64,000 nucleotides of DNA from Azorhizobium oxalatiphilum (GCF_014635325.1 NZ_BMCT01000003.1:480659-544658), one strand, 5' to 3'. Shown: positions 53,816 through 63,445, numbered from the stretch's first letter. A program made the numbers and translations. Notes: generated from the letters alone by a model not told the origin.

Positions 53816-54751
53816 ATGAGCGAGCACGATGACTACGAACCGCACCACGCCTCTTCTCCCACGGACCATGTCCTCAGCGAACTCCAGCTTTACGGCTACC
53901 GTCCCTTCACGGATGAACCCGATCCCCGACCACTTCCGGAGGGCGACCATGTCGCAGGCGCCATCGCCGACATCTTCGACGCCCTGATCGCCACCCTGGA
54001 GGACACCCGCCTAGAGCCCGACCTCGACGATCTCCTCTGGTCGACCGTCAACCTCTTCCACCGGGCCAACGAACGGATCGAGCGCGAGTTGGACGACAAT
54101 GAACAGGCGCAGCGCCGCGGCCAGCGCGAACAGGACGGCAGCGAAGTGAAGGCCGTCGAACTGGAACGCCTGACGGCCGAGGGCCAGACCATGATCGAAC
54201 GCCGCAACGCCTTCGAGCTGATGCGCGACCAGGCCGCCGAGCACTATGAGCGCCACACCGGGTCGAACTGGCGACCGCGCTCCGGATCGATGGTCAATCA
54301 CCGCAACCTGACCTCGGCGATGATCGACAGCCGGGACTTTCTCGCCGCCAGGAAGCGGGCCGACAACGAGGTGCTGCTCCCCGCCGGTCCAAAGATCGCC
54401 TTCACCGGCGGGCTCGACTTCGACGATCACCGCCTGATCTGGGCCAAGCTCGATCAGGTTCACGCCAAGCACCCAGACATGGTGCTGTTGCACGGCAAGT
54501 CGCCGAAGGGCGCCGAGAAGATCGCGGCCAAATGGGCCGACGCCCGCAAGGTGCCACAGGTAGGTTTCGCCCCCGACTGGACGAAACATGCCAAGGCCGC
54601 GCCGTTCAAGCGCAACGATCAGATGCTCGACGTCCTGCCGATCGGGGTCATCGTCTTCCCCGGCACCGGCATCCAGGACAACCTTGCCGACAAGGCCAGA
54701 AAGCTCGGCGTCCCGGTCTTCGACTTTCGCCCGAAGGGAGGCGGCGCGTGA
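53816..54751 (+). CDS. DUF2493-domain protein
   Basis: A 311-residue protein. The C-terminal DUF2493 (SLOG-like nucleotide-binding) domain shows IAFTGGLDFDDHRLIWAKLDQVHAKHPDMVLLHGKSPKGAEKIAAKWADAR and a GTGIQDN loop. The N-terminal half is charged and helical. SLOG folds bind nucleotides or nucleotide-derived signals; the role on the element is unknown. The start follows GGAG then CCCATG, as in the other backbone genes. Confidence 0.88.
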   Translation: MSEHDDYEPHHASSPTDHVLSELQLYGYRPFTDEPDPRPLPEGDHVAGAIADIFDALIATLEDTRLEPDLDDLLWSTVNLFHRANERIERELDDNEQAQRRGQREQDGSEVKAVELERLTAEGQTMIERRNAFELMRDQAAEHYERHTGSNWRPRSGSMVNHRNLTSAMIDSRDFLAARKRADNEVLLPAGPKIAFTGGLDFDDHRLIWAKLDQVHAKHPDMVLLHGKSPKGAEKIAAKWADARKVPQVGFAPDWTKHAKAAPFKRNDQMLDVLPIGVIVFPGTGIQDNLADKARKLGVPVFDFRPKGGGA

Positions 54752-54757
54752 GCGCCG

Positions 54758-55510
54758 TCACCCCAGGTCGACGCCCCAGAACTCCAGCACCGCGAGCACT
54801 TCCTCCTTCGGATAATGGAGAAAGGCCGCATTCGTGAGGTCAGCCTTCAGCTTGCCCTTCCGCTTGGCAATCTCGCGCTCGATCCGCTCCCCGAACGGCG
54901 CTGTACCCGGCGGAAGCAGTCCAGGGCGCTCCGGACAAGGCCAACTCTTCGGATAGCCTTCGGGAATCCAGCCGTTCTTGACCTTCTCATATTGCTCGGC
55001 AACCGACGGATGCTCGCAAGCCCAGCCGTAAAGGTGGAAAGCGCACACTCGCAGCATCGCCTTGATTTCAGGCATCGTGTCCGTGAAGCCTTTGAGCGGG
55101 GTCGGCAGCCACACCATATTGGCGACGCAGGAGAAGTAGCGCAGATCCTGGACGACGCTGCTTTGCTGAGCGAACGAGGGATCGTCGTATCCCCAGATGT
55201 GACACACGGTCCAGTTCTTCGGCTTCGGCGCCGCGACGCCCAGAGCCGCCACGAGTGCATTGAGCGCGGCGACATTGCCCTCGAACTTCTCAGCGGTGAT
55301 CTTGGTCGCCTTTTTCGTGTTCGTGTACCGGCGCGACCACGCAGCGTCATAGAGAGGCCGGCCGCGAGCCGTATGCGGCGCCCATACCGGCAGACGCCGG
55401 AAAGTCTCCGGATTCACCCACCGGGCCGTACGCTCGATCAGTTCGACCACTGCCGGAAGATCATCTCGAAGGGCGTCGTTGCCGTCTGGTATGTGAAATC
55501 CGGCTGCCAT
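54758..55510 (-). CDS. Hypothetical protein inserted in the backbone (opposite strand)
   Basis: A 250-residue protein, MAAGFHIPDGNDALRDDLPAVVELIERTARWVNPETFRRLP...NWTVCHIWGYDDPSF...ACEHPSVAEQYEK. The family is not recognised; the Cys/His pairs hint at a metal site, but no HNH core is evident. It is the only minus-strand gene within the backbone and abuts DUF2493 tail to tail with six bases between, which suggests an inserted cargo gene. Confidence 0.65.
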   Translation of the reverse strand: MAAGFHIPDGNDALRDDLPAVVELIERTARWVNPETFRRLPVWAPHTARGRPLYDAAWSRRYTNTKKATKITAEKFEGNVAALNALVAALGVAAPKPKNWTVCHIWGYDDPSFAQQSSVVQDLRYFSCVANMVWLPTPLKGFTDTMPEIKAMLRVCAFHLYGWACEHPSVAEQYEKVKNGWIPEGYPKSWPCPERPGLLPPGTAPFGERIEREIAKRKGKLKADLTNAAFLHYPKEEVLAVLEFWGVDLG

Positions 55511-55764
55511 CGTTTGCTTGCGCCCTCCTGCCTTCCGACGCGGACGACCAGGACACGGCTCGAATCCAACGCAGTGAATTGCTGTGGGGCGATCCTAGCA
55601 CTCGGTCGAAGCGAGAAACCATCCCCCGCTTCCATTGCGCTAATCCTTGGTCCAGCCGCTGGCCTGTCTCCATCAACCCGTAAAGGGTCGGACTACGCAA
55701 AGCGTGCCGCCGCTCCAGCTTCGCCTTCGCGGTGATTGCGGCCATCGGCCGGACACATCGGGCG

Positions 55765-55803
55765 CCTGTCGCGCGGGAGATGGTCTCCCGCCTCCAAGAC
55801 AGG
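55765..55803 (+). ncRNA. Nested stem-loop leader of the small membrane gene
   Basis: Outer CCTGTC/GACAGG, inner GCGGGAGA/TCTCCCGC with a three-base loop. The outer stem includes the first bases of the AGGAG ribosome site, so folding could limit translation. Confidence 0.5.
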
Positions 55804-55813
55804 AGCCGGTCAT

Positions 55814-55981
55814 ATGTCCCTCAATCAAGCTCACGCCTTCGCCTTCAGCCTCGCCGCCACCCTCATGGTCTCGATCGTCATCTTCCAGGCCGGGGACGGC
55901 ACCATGGGCGTCATGCCCGCTGGCGAATATGACGGCGAAGCCGCCGCCATCGTTCACGAGATCGACCCCTTCGCCCGCTAA
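55814..55981 (+). CDS. Small membrane or exported protein
   Basis: Fifty-five residues: MSLNQAHAFAFSLAATLMVSIVIFQAGDG..., one hydrophobic helix near the N-terminus (about residues 7-25) and an acidic tail. AGGAGCC precedes the ATG by eight bases. Unknown function; probably an element backbone micro-protein. Confidence 0.6.
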   Translation: MSLNQAHAFAFSLAATLMVSIVIFQAGDGTMGVMPAGEYDGEAAAIVHEIDPFAR

Positions 55982-56125
55982 TCGCGGGCAAGGCGACAGG
56001 GCCGCAAGCGGAAGTCCCACGGGATTTCCGCTCCCGCCCTGCCTTCTCTTCGGCTATACTATCAATGCGCCGTGGTGGTGGTGGTGGCGCGACCGTCAGA
56101 CCTTTATCTCACGGAGAACACCACT

Positions 56126-56566
56126 ATGGTCTTCATCGGCATCCTCTCCGGCATCGCGGCGATCGGCGTCCTGTGCTGGCTTCTATTCACACTAGCTGTC
56201 TTCGCGCTGCCGTTCTTCGCGGGCGTCAGCGCCGGGACTTGGGCCTATAGCAGCGGCGCTGGTTGGCTCGGAGCGATCCTCGTCGGCCTCGCCGCCGCCG
56301 CAGTGACGCTCGGCCTCGGCCAGTTCCTGCTCGCCTTCATCCGTCCGCTCTGGATACGGCTCGCGATCGCACTCGCCTTCGTCGCGCCCGCGGCGCTCGC
56401 CGGCTACCACGCGACGCATGGCATCGTGAAACACACCATGCCCTCCGACATCTGGCAGCTCATCTTCTCAGTCATCGGCGCAATCGCCGTGGGCGTCACG
56501 GCGCTGATCCGGGTGACAGCCACGGCCACACCCGGGCCAACCGGGCAGACCTTCGTGCAAACCTGA
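56126..56566 (+). CDS. Multi-pass membrane protein
   Basis: A 146-residue protein with about four hydrophobic segments (GILSGIAAIGVLCWLLFTLAVFAL, LGAILVGLAAAAVTLGLGQFLLAF, LAIALAFVAPAALAGY, LIFSVIGAIAVGVTALI). ACGGAGA precedes the ATG. No family recognised; a backbone membrane protein of unknown role. Confidence 0.7.
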   Translation: MVFIGILSGIAAIGVLCWLLFTLAVFALPFFAGVSAGTWAYSSGAGWLGAILVGLAAAAVTLGLGQFLLAFIRPLWIRLAIALAFVAPAALAGYHATHGIVKHTMPSDIWQLIFSVIGAIAVGVTALIRVTATATPGPTGQTFVQT

Positions 56567-57143
56567 CATCGGTGCAGGCGGCGGCGGGATGGTCAATTGA
56601 TGTCTTAGCGGTCGCGCCTTCCACGTCGCCAGGCTCGTTTGCAATCGCGCTGACCGGATCGACGGCTAACCCAACTGACGTGCCATGCCACCGGTGACGG
56701 TGCCGGGGGCAATGCCGTGACAGCGCGCAGACGGTGCGAGTGCCGGGAGGGGGCGATCTCGTAGGCGACGGGCAGGAATCGGCGGAACGTAGCGTCTGGC
56801 GGAGCTGGGTTTCCCCGCGGTACCAGGCGTCGCTACGGGTCCATCGGTTCGGTATGGTCGCCACGTTCTCCTGTGATGCGTCTCTGTCATGTCGACCGCT
56901 CCAAAACGGCCTCTTCAATGGGCTGATCTGGCCGAAGGTCGGCTGCGCCTCGATCGCCTATGCCGCAACAGCGGCGTCGAAACTTTCTTCCCCTGCCGGC
57001 TGCGCCGTCATTCCTCGCGAGGCAAGAAAGCCTCTCCTTTGCTGTCAGGCCCCTGCGGGGTGCGCCGTCAATCGCCTCCGGCCTCTCGATCGCCATCGAG
57101 GCCGCAATGGTGCGGCTCGGAACAGCGTTCAAGGAGAACTACC
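56567..57143. other. Non-coding stretch before DUF736
   Basis: About 577 bases without a credible gene. The last 170 bases are rich in hairpins (CCTCGCGAGG; GGCCTC...GAGGCC) and carry two copies of TGCGCCGTCA about 70 bases apart. It probably holds the DUF736 promoter and leader. Confidence 0.45.
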
Positions 57144-57470
57144 ATGGCGACCATCGGCACCTTCAAGAAGACCGGCAACAACGAGTTCACCGGCGAAATC
57201 GTCACCCTCAGCGTCCAGACCAAGAATGTCCGCATCGTCCCCGAGGCTCGCGCCACCGGCGAGAACGCCCCCAGCCACCGCGTGTTCGTCGGCCGCGCCG
57301 AGATCGGCGCCGCCTGGTCCAAGACCTCCAACGAAGGGCGCGCCTATCTGGGCCTGAAGCTCGACGACCCCAGCTTCAACGCCCCGATCTACGCTAACCT
57401 CTTCGACGACGAGGAAGGCGAGACCCTCTCGCTCATCTGGTCCCGTCCCAACGGGCGCCGGGGCGACTGA
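57144..57470 (+). CDS. DUF736-family protein
   Basis: A 108-residue DUF736 protein: MATIGTFKKTGNNEFTGEIVTLSVQTKNVRIVPE, HRVFVGRAEIGAAWSKTSNEGRAYLGLKLDDPSFNAPIYANL. Very common on alphaproteobacterial ICEs and plasmids; beta-rich, function unknown. AAGGAG precedes the ATG. It is the last backbone gene before the arsenic cargo. Confidence 0.93.
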   Translation: MATIGTFKKTGNNEFTGEIVTLSVQTKNVRIVPEARATGENAPSHRVFVGRAEIGAAWSKTSNEGRAYLGLKLDDPSFNAPIYANLFDDEEGETLSLIWSRPNGRRGD

Positions 57471-57480
57471 GGCCCCGCGC

Positions 57481-57508
57481 GAGGCCCCGACCGGAAGGCC
57501 GGGGCCTC
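57481..57508 (+). terminator. GC hairpin after DUF736
   Basis: GAGGCCCCG/CGGGGCCTC stem followed by a short GGCTTT; a likely terminator with a weak T-tract. Confidence 0.65.
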
Positions 57509-57640
57509 GGCTTTGCTGCGACCGAATCAGTTGCGATGTCGGCGGCCTGACAGAGGGCAAATAAGCACTTCCGACTGGAATACGCTACCAAGAACGACTA
57601 TTATAGATGGGGTATTCGGACTGCGAACACTGGACAGCCT

Positions 57641-58879
57641 TCAAAGGTGCTCTGCAGACGTTCGGTGCTGTATTACTCCGAAAAGAATGATTACCAGCAC
57701 CACATTGACAAGTGAGACGGCGAAGAGCGTGGCAAGCATTCCGTTCGCTCCGAGTCCATCAATCAGCATGGCTCCCACCGACGGCGAAGCGGCCTGCCCA
57801 ATGAGGCTCGGCATGGCGATCCGACCCATGATCGCGGGATAGTGCCGCTCCCCGAATACCGCGAGCGGCAGCGTGCCGCGGGCGATCGACTCGATGCCGA
57901 TGCCGGCGCCGTAGAATATGAGCGCCGCCGCCACGATCGGCAGTCCCAGCCAGAGTAGCCCGACGCCGATCGCGACGCAGACCGTGGAGGCGAACTTGGT
58001 CCAGATCGGATGGTGGAACCGGCTGATCAGCATTTCAATCGTTCGTGCTCCGACTTGCGCCGGCCCGACGATTGCGCCGAGCGCCACCGCCGCGGCGAGT
58101 GCGATGTCACGCGCCTGCAAGATAGTCAGCAGATGGACGGAGAGCAGCGCGGAAATCATTGAGCTGATCATGATGACGAGCGCAATCAATGCGAACAGCA
58201 ACTTCGATCCTGGAGGCACCGGCAGATCGATGCTGGTTTCGCGATCCTCGTCTATCACGGGTGCTATGTTCTTTCTCGGCTCCCTTGGAAGCGCGAAGAC
58301 ATAGAGCGGCAACAGAACTGCTAGATGGATGCCAGCATAGATCAGGCAGGTGATCCGCCAGCCGAATTCGGAAACGAAGTACGCGGAGAGCGGCCAGCAA
58401 ATCGTGCTGGCGAAACCGCCGAACAGGGTCAGTGTCGTGATGGCTGTGCGGGCACGCTGGCCATAGAGCCGACCAAGCGTGGCGAATGCAGCATCGTATA
58501 GGCCGGCGCCCATCCCGACGCCGAGCACAAGCCAAGAGGCGATGTAAAGCGGCAGATTTGGCGAAAGCGCTAGGCCGATCAGTCCAAGGGCGAGGAAGAC
58601 AGCGCTTGTCGCCAGGACAAGACGACCACCGAGGCGTTGGATGCTGTCCCCAACACGGGGCGAGATGACGCCGGCGACCAGCAGGCCGAGCGACAGTCCG
58701 CCGACAACCCATGCCAGAGGCCAGCCCGTATCGCCGGCGATCGGCGTCGCGAGCACCGCGAGCAGATAATAGGACGAGCCCCAAGCGAGGATCTGCGTTA
58801 CGCCGAGGACGGGAATGATGGTGCGCAGAGCAGGTGCCCCGTCATTCGATGAAAGTGCTTCAGTGGCCAAAGCGCTCAC
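57641..58879 (-). CDS. MFS transporter in the arsenic cluster
   Basis: A 412-residue major-facilitator protein of about 12 membrane segments, starting at GTG that overlaps the arsO stop (GTGA). Features include GVTQILAWGSSYYLLAVLATPIAGDTGW and GLYDAAFATLGRLYGQRARTAITTLTLFGG. As last gene of the ars transcript it probably exports an arsenical, perhaps a product of the adjacent flavoprotein. Not the ArsJ type by context, since no GapDH gene is adjacent. Confidence 0.82.
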   Translation of the reverse strand: MSALATEALSSNDGAPALRTIIPVLGVTQILAWGSSYYLLAVLATPIAGDTGWPLAWVVGGLSLGLLVAGVISPRVGDSIQRLGGRLVLATSAVFLALGLIGLALSPNLPLYIASWLVLGVGMGAGLYDAAFATLGRLYGQRARTAITTLTLFGGFASTICWPLSAYFVSEFGWRITCLIYAGIHLAVLLPLYVFALPREPRKNIAPVIDEDRETSIDLPVPPGSKLLFALIALVIMISSMISALLSVHLLTILQARDIALAAAVALGAIVGPAQVGARTIEMLISRFHHPIWTKFASTVCVAIGVGLLWLGLPIVAAALIFYGAGIGIESIARGTLPLAVFGERHYPAIMGRIAMPSLIGQAASPSVGAMLIDGLGANGMLATLFAVSLVNVVLVIILFGVIQHRTSAEHL

Positions 58880-60270
58880 GCCGCGACCCCACAGCCGCAA
58901 CCCGATTTCCCTTCGTCCTTGGCGACGGCATCCGCCACGCAACAGGCATCGACGCTGCTTGGTGCCGGACCGCCGCAGCAACCCGCGGTCTCGCTGCCTT
59001 CCACGGAGAATGTCGTGGTGCAGACACCCGTCTCCGGGAGCACAAGCTCAACATTGTCGGCCGCCGCCAAATCGCCTGCGAGGGCGGCAGCGATCGAGCG
59101 GACCTGCTCATAGCCCGTCAACAGGAGGAAGGTAGGTGCGCGGCCATAGCTTTTGATGCCGACGGTGTAGAAGCCCTGCTCAACATGCGCGAGTTCGCGA
59201 TGTCCGTGCGGCGGCACCGAACCGCAGGAATGTTCGTTCGGGTCGATCAGCGGCCCGAGCGCTTTGGTGCTTTCAAGCCACGGATCGAGATCGAGCCGCA
59301 GTTCGCGTGTCATCGAAAGGTCCGGCCGCTGGCCGGTTGCCGCGATGATCCGGTCGACGGGTCCAATCGTCTTCGGCCCCTCGGCCGTCTCACCTTCGAC
59401 GATGATCCGACCGCCTTCCTCGCGCAGGCCAAGGATCGCGAAACCCGAAACGAGCGGCACGCGACCGCTTTCAACCAGTTCCCTCGTTTCGGCGCCAAGC
59501 TCGCCGCGCGCCGGCAACTGATCGGCGTCGCCTCCGCCATAGATCCGGATGAGATTGGTGCTGCGGGTTGCCCATATGGCCTTTGTCGTGAGTTCGGTCT
59601 CCGCGAGGCGCGTGAGATCAAGTAGGGCGTTGGCAGCAGAGTGACCCGCGCCGACCACCAGCGTGGTGCGTCCTGCATAAATATTTCGATGCCGCCCGAC
59701 GACATCGGGAATACCGTACGCGATCCGGTCGCCGAACTCAGCCTCTCCGTTGGCCGACAAACCGCTGGCGCCAAGCGGGTTGGGGTTCGTCCATGTGCCG
59801 GAGGCGTCGATGACGGCGCGGGCGAGGTCGCGACGAGATCCCGTCGCCGTCTTTATCGACAGGACGAAAGGCTTTTCCTCGCGTCCGCGGCTGACGACCT
59901 TGTCGAGACCGAGCCGGGAGATCGCAACGACGCGAGCGCCGGTTTCGATCACGCCCAAAAGTTCGGGCGTCGAGGCGAGTGGTTCCAGGTAGTTGGTTAC
60001 GATCTCGCCGCCGGTTGGGAAGATATCAGGTTCCGGCAGGTGCCACCCTTGGCGTTCGAGCAGCTTCGTCGCTGCGGGATCGACGCAGTAGCGCCAGGGC
60101 GTGAAGACGCGAACATGGCCCCAGTCGCGCAGATTGGCACCGACGACATCCCCGGCTTCATAGACTTTGATCGGCATGCCCCGCGCGACGAGGTGCGCTG
60201 CGGCGGCCAGACCGACCGGTCCGCCGCCTATCACGGCTATCGGGAGGGATTCCAGAGCTTGCTTTGTCAT
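58876..60270 (-). CDS. arsO: ArsO-like flavin-containing monooxygenase
   Basis: A 464-residue FAD/NAD(P)-binding protein. The FAD motif VIGGGPVGLAAAAHL is at the N-terminus and the NADPH motif VVGAGHSAANALLDL in the middle. The C-terminal tail is cysteine-rich (AGCCGGP, DACCVAD, GCGCG), a likely arsenic-binding tail. ArsO proteins accompany arsR and MFS genes in ars operons; the chemical reaction is not settled. It lies 47 bases after the small arsR. Confidence 0.82.
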   Translation of the reverse strand: MTKQALESLPIAVIGGGPVGLAAAAHLVARGMPIKVYEAGDVVGANLRDWGHVRVFTPWRYCVDPAATKLLERQGWHLPEPDIFPTGGEIVTNYLEPLASTPELLGVIETGARVVAISRLGLDKVVSRGREEKPFVLSIKTATGSRRDLARAVIDASGTWTNPNPLGASGLSANGEAEFGDRIAYGIPDVVGRHRNIYAGRTTLVVGAGHSAANALLDLTRLAETELTTKAIWATRSTNLIRIYGGGDADQLPARGELGAETRELVESGRVPLVSGFAILGLREEGGRIIVEGETAEGPKTIGPVDRIIAATGQRPDLSMTRELRLDLDPWLESTKALGPLIDPNEHSCGSVPPHGHRELAHVEQGFYTVGIKSYGRAPTFLLLTGYEQVRSIAAALAGDLAAADNVELVLPETGVCTTTFSVEGSETAGCCGGPAPSSVDACCVADAVAKDEGKSGCGCGVAA

Positions 60271-60317
60271 ATTCCATCCTTCCGGGATTATCGAAATAAA
60301 AGGGCAAAAAATACAAA

Positions 60318-60638
60318 TCAGGCGGCAGCCTCTCCTTCGCCCACGGCACAAGGTGCATCGACACAGCATTCGTCCACGAGGAAGCCGACAAGGCTGTCCA
60401 TGGCCGGATAGTTGGCGCGGCAGATCAACGTGGTCGCCTGACGCTCCTGCGTCACCAAGCCGGTCAGGATCAATCGGTGCAGGTGATGCGAGAGCGTCGA
60501 GGCGGCGATCCCAAGCTTCTCCTGCAGGCTGCCCACGGGCAACCCGCTATCGCCGGCCCGCACGAGCGTTCGATAAACCTGAAGCCGCGTCGGATTGCCG
60601 AGGGCTTCTAGCTGTTTTGCTGCTTGTTCGATGTTCAT
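60318..60638 (-). CDS. arsR: ArsR-family metalloregulator (second copy)
   Basis: A 106-residue ArsR/SmtB repressor: LGNPTRLQVYRTLVRAG, recognition helix AASTLSHHLHRLILTGLV. The thiol site is probably C-terminal (DECCVDAPC), as in other proteobacterial ArsR variants rather than the CxC helix of E. coli ArsR. It probably controls arsO-MFS. Confidence 0.9.
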   Translation of the reverse strand: MNIEQAAKQLEALGNPTRLQVYRTLVRAGDSGLPVGSLQEKLGIAASTLSHHLHRLILTGLVTQERQATTLICRANYPAMDSLVGFLVDECCVDAPCAVGEGEAAA

Positions 60639-60670
60639 GGAAATAAGCTATCGCCTTGCAGGCGAAAGGT

Positions 60671-60704
60671 CAAAGGCTATTTCGACGATCGTTGAAATAG
60701 CCTT
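60671..60704 (-). promoter_or_regulatory. 34-bp inverted repeat between arsH and arsR
   Basis: AAAGGCTATTTC and GAAATAGCCTTT, perfect 12-base arms with a ten-base spacer, directly upstream of arsR and just after the arsH stop. It may be an operator for the second ArsR, a terminator for the first transcript, or both. Confidence 0.7.
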
Positions 60705-60708
60705 TGTG

Positions 60709-61419
60709 TCAGATCGCAGAGAGCTTCACCCGCTCGGACAGCTTCTCGGCGGCTTCCTTGCGCTCGCTATAGCGGTCGGTGAGATAATGCGAGACGTCGC
60801 GGGTCAGCAGCGTGAACTTGACCAGTTCCTCCATCACGTCGACCACGCGATCGTAATAGGAGGACGGCCTCATCCGCCCCGCCTCATCGAACTCCTCGTA
60901 GGCCTTCGCGACGGAAGACTGGTTAGGGATCGTCACCATACGCATCCAGCGGCCGAGCACCCGAAGCTGGTTGACCGCGTTGAAGCTCTGCGAGCCGCCG
61001 GAGACCTGCATGACGGCCAGTGTCCGGCCCTGAGTCGGCCGCACCGCGCCGACCGAGAGCGGTATCCAGTCGATCTGCGCCTTCATCACGCCGCTCATGG
61101 CGCCATGCCGTTCCGGGCTGGTCCAGACCTGTCCCTCGGACCACAAGGACAGTTCACGCAGTTCTTGCACCTTCGGATGGTCGGTCGCGGCTCCATCGGG
61201 CAGCGGCAGCCCATGCGGATCAAAGATGCGGGTTTCCGCGCCGAAGTGCTTGAGCAGACGTTCGGCCTCCAGCGTCAGGAACCGGCTATAGGAGCGTTCG
61301 CGCAGCGATCCATAGAGCAGCAGGATGCGCGCTGGATGCGTCGAGGGCGTCGCGCGCAGCCGGTCGATGGTCGGCGCGTCGAGGCTATCGACAACAACAT
61401 TGGCAAGATCGTTCGGCAT
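60709..61419 (-). CDS. arsH: ArsH organoarsenical oxidase
   Basis: A 236-residue FMN-dependent Ars[28 protein letters not shown] (the FMN phosphate loop [10 protein letters not shown]), [21 protein letters not shown] and [16 protein letters not shown]. ArsH oxidises trivalent methyl- and aryl-arsenicals with NADPH. Its ATG overlaps the ACR3 stop. Confidence 0.95.
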   Translation of the reverse strand: MPNDLANVVVDSLDAPTIDRLRATPSTHPARILLLYGSLRERSYSRFLTLEAERLLKHFGAETRIFDPHGLPLPDGAATDHPKVQELRELSLWSEGQVWTSPERHGAMSGVMKAQIDWIPLSVGAVRPTQGRTLAVMQVSGGSQSFNAVNQLRVLGRWMRMVTIPNQSSVAKAYEEFDEAGRMRPSSYYDRVVDVMEELVKFTLLTRDVSHYLTDRYSERKEAAEKLSERVKLSAI

Positions 61420-62474
61420 CAACGGTGGGCCTCGGCAATCGCCGCGACCTTGTCGCCGCGCTCGTACCAGCCCTTGGATCTGTTCACGATCCAGACGACG
61501 GTGAGCATCACCGGGACTTCAATCAGCACGCCGACGACGGTCGCGAGCGCAGCTCCTGAGTGGAAGCCGAACAGGCTGATGGCGGCGGCAACCGCCAGCT
61601 CGAAGAAATTCGACGCGCCGATCAGCGCCGATGGCCCGGCGACACAATGCTGCTCACCGGCAACGCGATTGAGGATATAGGCCAGCCCAGCGTTGAAATA
61701 GACCTGGATCAGGATCGGCACCGCGAGAAGCGCGATCACCAGCGGCTGTGCGATGATCTGTTCGCCCTGGAAACCGAACAGCAGGACCAGCGTCGCCAGC
61801 AGCGCGACAAGTGAGACCGGGCCGAGCTTGCCCAGCAGCCGGTCGAGCGCGACTTGTCCGCCGGTCGCCAACAGTCGGCGCCGGAGAAGCTGCGCAATGA
61901 TCACCGGAATGACGATATACAGCACGACCGACAGGACGAGCGTGCCCCATGGCACGGTGATTGCGGAGAGCCCGAGCAGCAAGCCGACGATCGGCGCAAA
62001 GGCCACGACCATGATGGCGTCGTTAAGGGCCACCTGGCTCAGCGTGAAATGCGGTTCGCCCTTGGTCAGGTTCGACCAGACGAACACCATTGCGGTGCAG
62101 GGCGCGGCGGCAAGGATTATGAGGCCGGCGATGTAGCTATCGATCTGGTCGGCCGGCAGGTGCGGCCGGAACAGGTAGCCGATGAACAGCCAGCCAAGCA
62201 GCGCCATCGAGAACGGCTTGATCGCCCAATTGATGAACAGGGTGACGCCGATGCCGCGCCAATGCCGGCCGACTTCGCCGAGTGCGGCGAAATCGATCTT
62301 CAGCAGCATCGGGATAACCATCAGCCAGATCAGCACGGCGACGGGCAGATTGACCTTGGCGATCTCAGCAGCCCCGATCACCTGAAACGCGCCGGGCATG
62401 ATGTGCCCGAGCGCTATGCCGACGACGATGCAGAGGGCGACCCAGAGGGTCAGATAGCGTTCAAATGTGGACAT
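61419..62474 (-). CDS. acr3: Arsenite efflux permease ACR3
   Basis: A 351-residue ACR3-family transporter with about ten membrane segments. The essential cysteine is in [39 protein letters not shown] is typical. It exports arsenite from the cytoplasm using the membrane potential or proton gradient. It lies nine bases after arsC in the operon. Confidence 0.95.
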   Translation of the reverse strand: MSTFERYLTLWVALCIVVGIALGHIMPGAFQVIGAAEIAKVNLPVAVLIWLMVIPMLLKIDFAALGEVGRHWRGIGVTLFINWAIKPFSMALLGWLFIGYLFRPHLPADQIDSYIAGLIILAAAPCTAMVFVWSNLTKGEPHFTLSQVALNDAIMVVAFAPIVGLLLGLSAITVPWGTLVLSVVLYIVIPVIIAQLLRRRLLATGGQVALDRLLGKLGPVSLVALLATLVLLFGFQGEQIIAQPLVIALLAVPILIQVYFNAGLAYILNRVAGEQHCVAGPSALIGASNFFELAVAAAISLFGFHSGAALATVVGVLIEVPVMLTVVWIVNRSKGWYERGDKVAAIAEAHR

Positions 62475-62483
62475 GGTTCTTCC

Positions 62484-62909
62484 TCACGCCGTCGCGACGC
62501 GGCGGCCGTGCTCGTCGATAACGCGCTCGCCGTCTTCCTTGATGAATTCGCCCCGTTGCGCTGGCAGTAAGTCGAGCACTTCTTCGGACGGCCGGCAGAG
62601 CTTCACGCTCTTCGGCGTCACGACGATCGGACGATTGATCAAGATCGGATGCGCCAGCATCGCGTCGAGAAGCTCGTCATCCGTCAAGCCGAGATCGCCA
62701 AGACCGAGTTCGGCATACGGGGAGCCCTTTTCCCGCAGTAGGTCGCGCGTGGAAATCCCCATCCGCGTGATGAGCTGGACCAGCATCGTGCGCGACGGCG
62801 GTGTCTTGAGATATTCGATGACGTGCGGCTCGACGCCGGCATTGCGGATCAGCGCGAGCGTGTTGCGCGAGGTGCCGCAGTCGGGGTTGTGATAGATGAT
62901 GACATCCAT
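62484..62909 (-). CDS. arsC: Glutaredoxin-dependent arsenate reductase ArsC
   Basis: A 141-residue ArsC with active-site Cys in HNPDCGTSRNT, and LINRPIVVTPKSVKLCRPSE near the end, including the conserved arginine region. It reduces arsenate to arsenite for export by ACR3. GAGG precedes the ATG. It is the second arsenate reductase in the operon, of a different fold from its neighbour. Confidence 0.95.
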   Translation of the reverse strand: MDVIIYHNPDCGTSRNTLALIRNAGVEPHVIEYLKTPPSRTMLVQLITRMGISTRDLLREKGSPYAELGLGDLGLTDDELLDAMLAHPILINRPIVVTPKSVKLCRPSEEVLDLLPAQRGEFIKEDGERVIDEHGRRVATA

Positions 62910-62917
62910 GATCGACC

Positions 62918-63445
62918 TCACGCCGCACTGTGGCGGGGCGAGGTTGCCCCTTCGGATTGGCCGATTTCGGTGAGCTTTGCCCTGAGCGAGGTCTTGTCGA
63001 GGCTGGCTACCGGCAAGGCCGCGAAAACCGAAATCCGATTCCTGAGATAACGCAGAGCAGCGACAAAGGCGGCCTGCTTCTGGATATCCGTGCCTTCGAC
63101 GGCGGCGGGGTCCTCGATTCCCCAATGGGCGGTCATCGGCTGGCCCGGCCACACGGGGCATGCTTCACCTGCGGCGTTGTCGCAAACGGTGAACACGAAA
63201 TCCATCACCGGCGCGTCAGCGGTTGCGAACTCGTCCCAAGCCTTCGAGCGAAAGCCTTTGGCCGGATAGTCGAAGCTCTCCAGCACCTTCAGCGCGAAGG
63301 GATTGACGGTCCCCTTCGGCTGGCTGCCGGCTGAGAAAGCACGGAAACGACCGCCACCTTCCTTATTGAGAATGCTCTCGGCGAGGATCGAGCGTGCCGA
63401 ATTGCCGGTGCAAAGGAAGAGAACGTTGTAAACGCGGTCAGTCAT
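62918..63445 (-). CDS. arsC: Thioredoxin-type arsenate reductase (LMW-PTP fold)
   Basis: A 175-residue low-molecular-weight phosphatase-fold arsenate reductase: VLFLCTGNSARSILAESIL (CX5R loop), FTVCDNAAGEACPVWPG and the D-P loop GIEDPAAVEG. It overlaps the arsR stop by eight bases. It provides a thioredoxin/mycothiol-type route alongside the glutaredoxin ArsC. Confidence 0.92.
   Translation of the reverse strand: MTDRVYNVLFLCTGNSARSILAESILNKEGGGRFRAFSAGSQPKGTVNPFALKVLESFDYPAKGFRSKAWDEFATADAPVMDFVFTVCDNAAGEACPVWPGQPMTAHWGIEDPAAVEGTDIQKQAAFVAALRYLRNRISVFAALPVASLDKTSLRAKLTEIGQSEGATSPRHSAA

Noticed and set aside
56889..57143. N-terminal extension of DUF736 in the same frame (85 codons)
   Set aside because: The family begins at MATIGTFKK with AAGGAG before it; the upstream part is a hairpin-rich leader with no protein similarity.
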